Under the pieces are notes generated by a model. The model was not told the DNA's origin. It did not search any database and saw only the letters and a program-made list of their open reading frames with translations. Positions 5,597 through 5,746 of a DNA stretch of 5,746 nt are shown here, one piece after another. The stretch is taken from assembly GCA_964487155.1 (NCBI GenBank), contig CAZAQB010000195.1, positions 1-5,746 on the forward strand, written 5' to 3'. Position 1 is the stretch's first letter, and each line of letters begins with the position of its first letter. This stretch comes from CAZAQB01 sp964487155. Its GTDB lineage: Bacteria; Pseudomonadota; Gammaproteobacteria; Nitrococcales; Nitrococcaceae. Made by a program: the position numbers and the translations under genes.

Positions 5597-5628
5597 GTAG
5601 GCCGGATAAGCGCAGCGCATCCGGCGTC
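5597..5628. repeat. REP-like palindromic repeat of a second type
   Basis: GTAG, then stem GCCGGAT (5601-5607), loop AAGCGCAGCGC with its own GCGC arms, then stem ATCCGGC (5619-5625). On the minus strand this reads GCCGGAT-GCG...ATCCGGCCTAC, close to the classic enterobacterial REP/BIME core. It is different in sequence from the GGTGGGC-type repeat found three times to the left, so two REP families coexist. Confidence 0.7.
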
Positions 5629-5677
5629 CCCGCCTGCTCTGACTGTGGCAGCGGCAGCCCCGCGAGTGAGCCGGGAG

Positions 5678-5707
5678 AGGCGGCGGCCCGTCCAGGAGCC
5701 GCCGCCT
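5678..5707 (-). terminator. Strong inverted repeat next to the minus-strand gene end
   Basis: AGGCGGCGGC (5678-5687) is the perfect reverse complement of GCCGCCGCCT (5698-5707), with a 10-base loop. It starts three bases past the stop codon of the minus-strand frame ending at 5710 and lies between two convergent genes, the usual position for a terminator. There is no T-tract on either side, so it may instead protect 3' ends. Confidence 0.45.
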
Positions 5708-5709
5708 GG

Positions 5710-5746
5710 TCAGTGCTTGTGACCTTCGGAGTGATCCATCCCGGAG
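5710..5746 (-). CDS. C-terminal end of a possible His-rich protein (partial)
   Basis: Reading the minus strand from the right edge gives SGMDHSEGHKH and a TGA stop at 5712-5710. The His/Asp/Glu-rich, Met-containing tail is like the ends of periplasmic metal (copper-type) binding proteins. Only 11 residues are visible, so both the existence of the gene and its role are uncertain; the strong hairpin just past the stop and the convergent layout favour it. If an ATG inside this tail is not the start, the gene continues beyond the window. Confidence 0.35.
   Translation of the reverse strand, partial: SGMDHSEGHKH

Overview
The window looks like a piece of a high-GC gammaproteobacterial chromosome. 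The evidence is dispersed hairpin repeats of a GGTGGGC-TTCGCTTCGCTCT-GCCCACC-CTACG type, a second REP-like repeat of the GCCGGAT...ATCCGGC type, GC-rich third codon positions in most genes, a lipoprotein c-type cytochrome and a chromosomal Xre-RES module. A halophilic or sulfur-oxidising Chromatiales/Ectothiorhodospiraceae-like host is a guess from style only; nothing here fixes the taxon.

Layout. (1) 78-1160, plus strand: a 360-residue protein of unknown role. It has PD-(D/E)XK nuclease-like motifs in both its N-terminal and C-terminal parts, and it is richer in A/T codons than the other genes, which suggests transfer. (2) 1161-2466: about 1.3 kb with no convincing gene. It holds a partial direct repeat, two copies of a REP-like hairpin (1479-1505 and 2071-2092) and, between them, a degenerate 21-bp repeat array (1660-1914) that includes a perfect 32-bp palindrome and merges into a cluster of G-run/C-run hairpins up to about 1998. 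(3) 2467-3389: a two-gene type II toxin-antitoxin operon, Xre/MbcA/ParS antitoxin followed by RES-domain NAD-consuming toxin, overlapping by one base. (4) 3390-3794: about 400 bp of intergenic DNA with a third copy of the REP-like hairpin and two other inverted repeats. (5) 3795-5523: a two-gene operon for a predicted diheme cytochrome c lipoprotein (cytochrome c peroxidase/MauG-like) and a small secreted beta-rich protein. (6) 5524-5746: intergenic hairpins, another REP-like repeat, a strong inverted repeat, and the last codons of a possible His-rich protein on the minus strand entering from the right.

The left half (odd nuclease-like gene, repeat-rich spacer, toxin-antitoxin pair) reads as accessory DNA. 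The right half reads as ordinary envelope redox/metal-related chromosome. The least explained element is the 1.45-2.10 kb block: a 21-bp palindromic array plus G/C hairpins bracketed by two same-orientation hairpin repeats. Two base pairs of the hairpin covary between copies, so the structure appears to be conserved.
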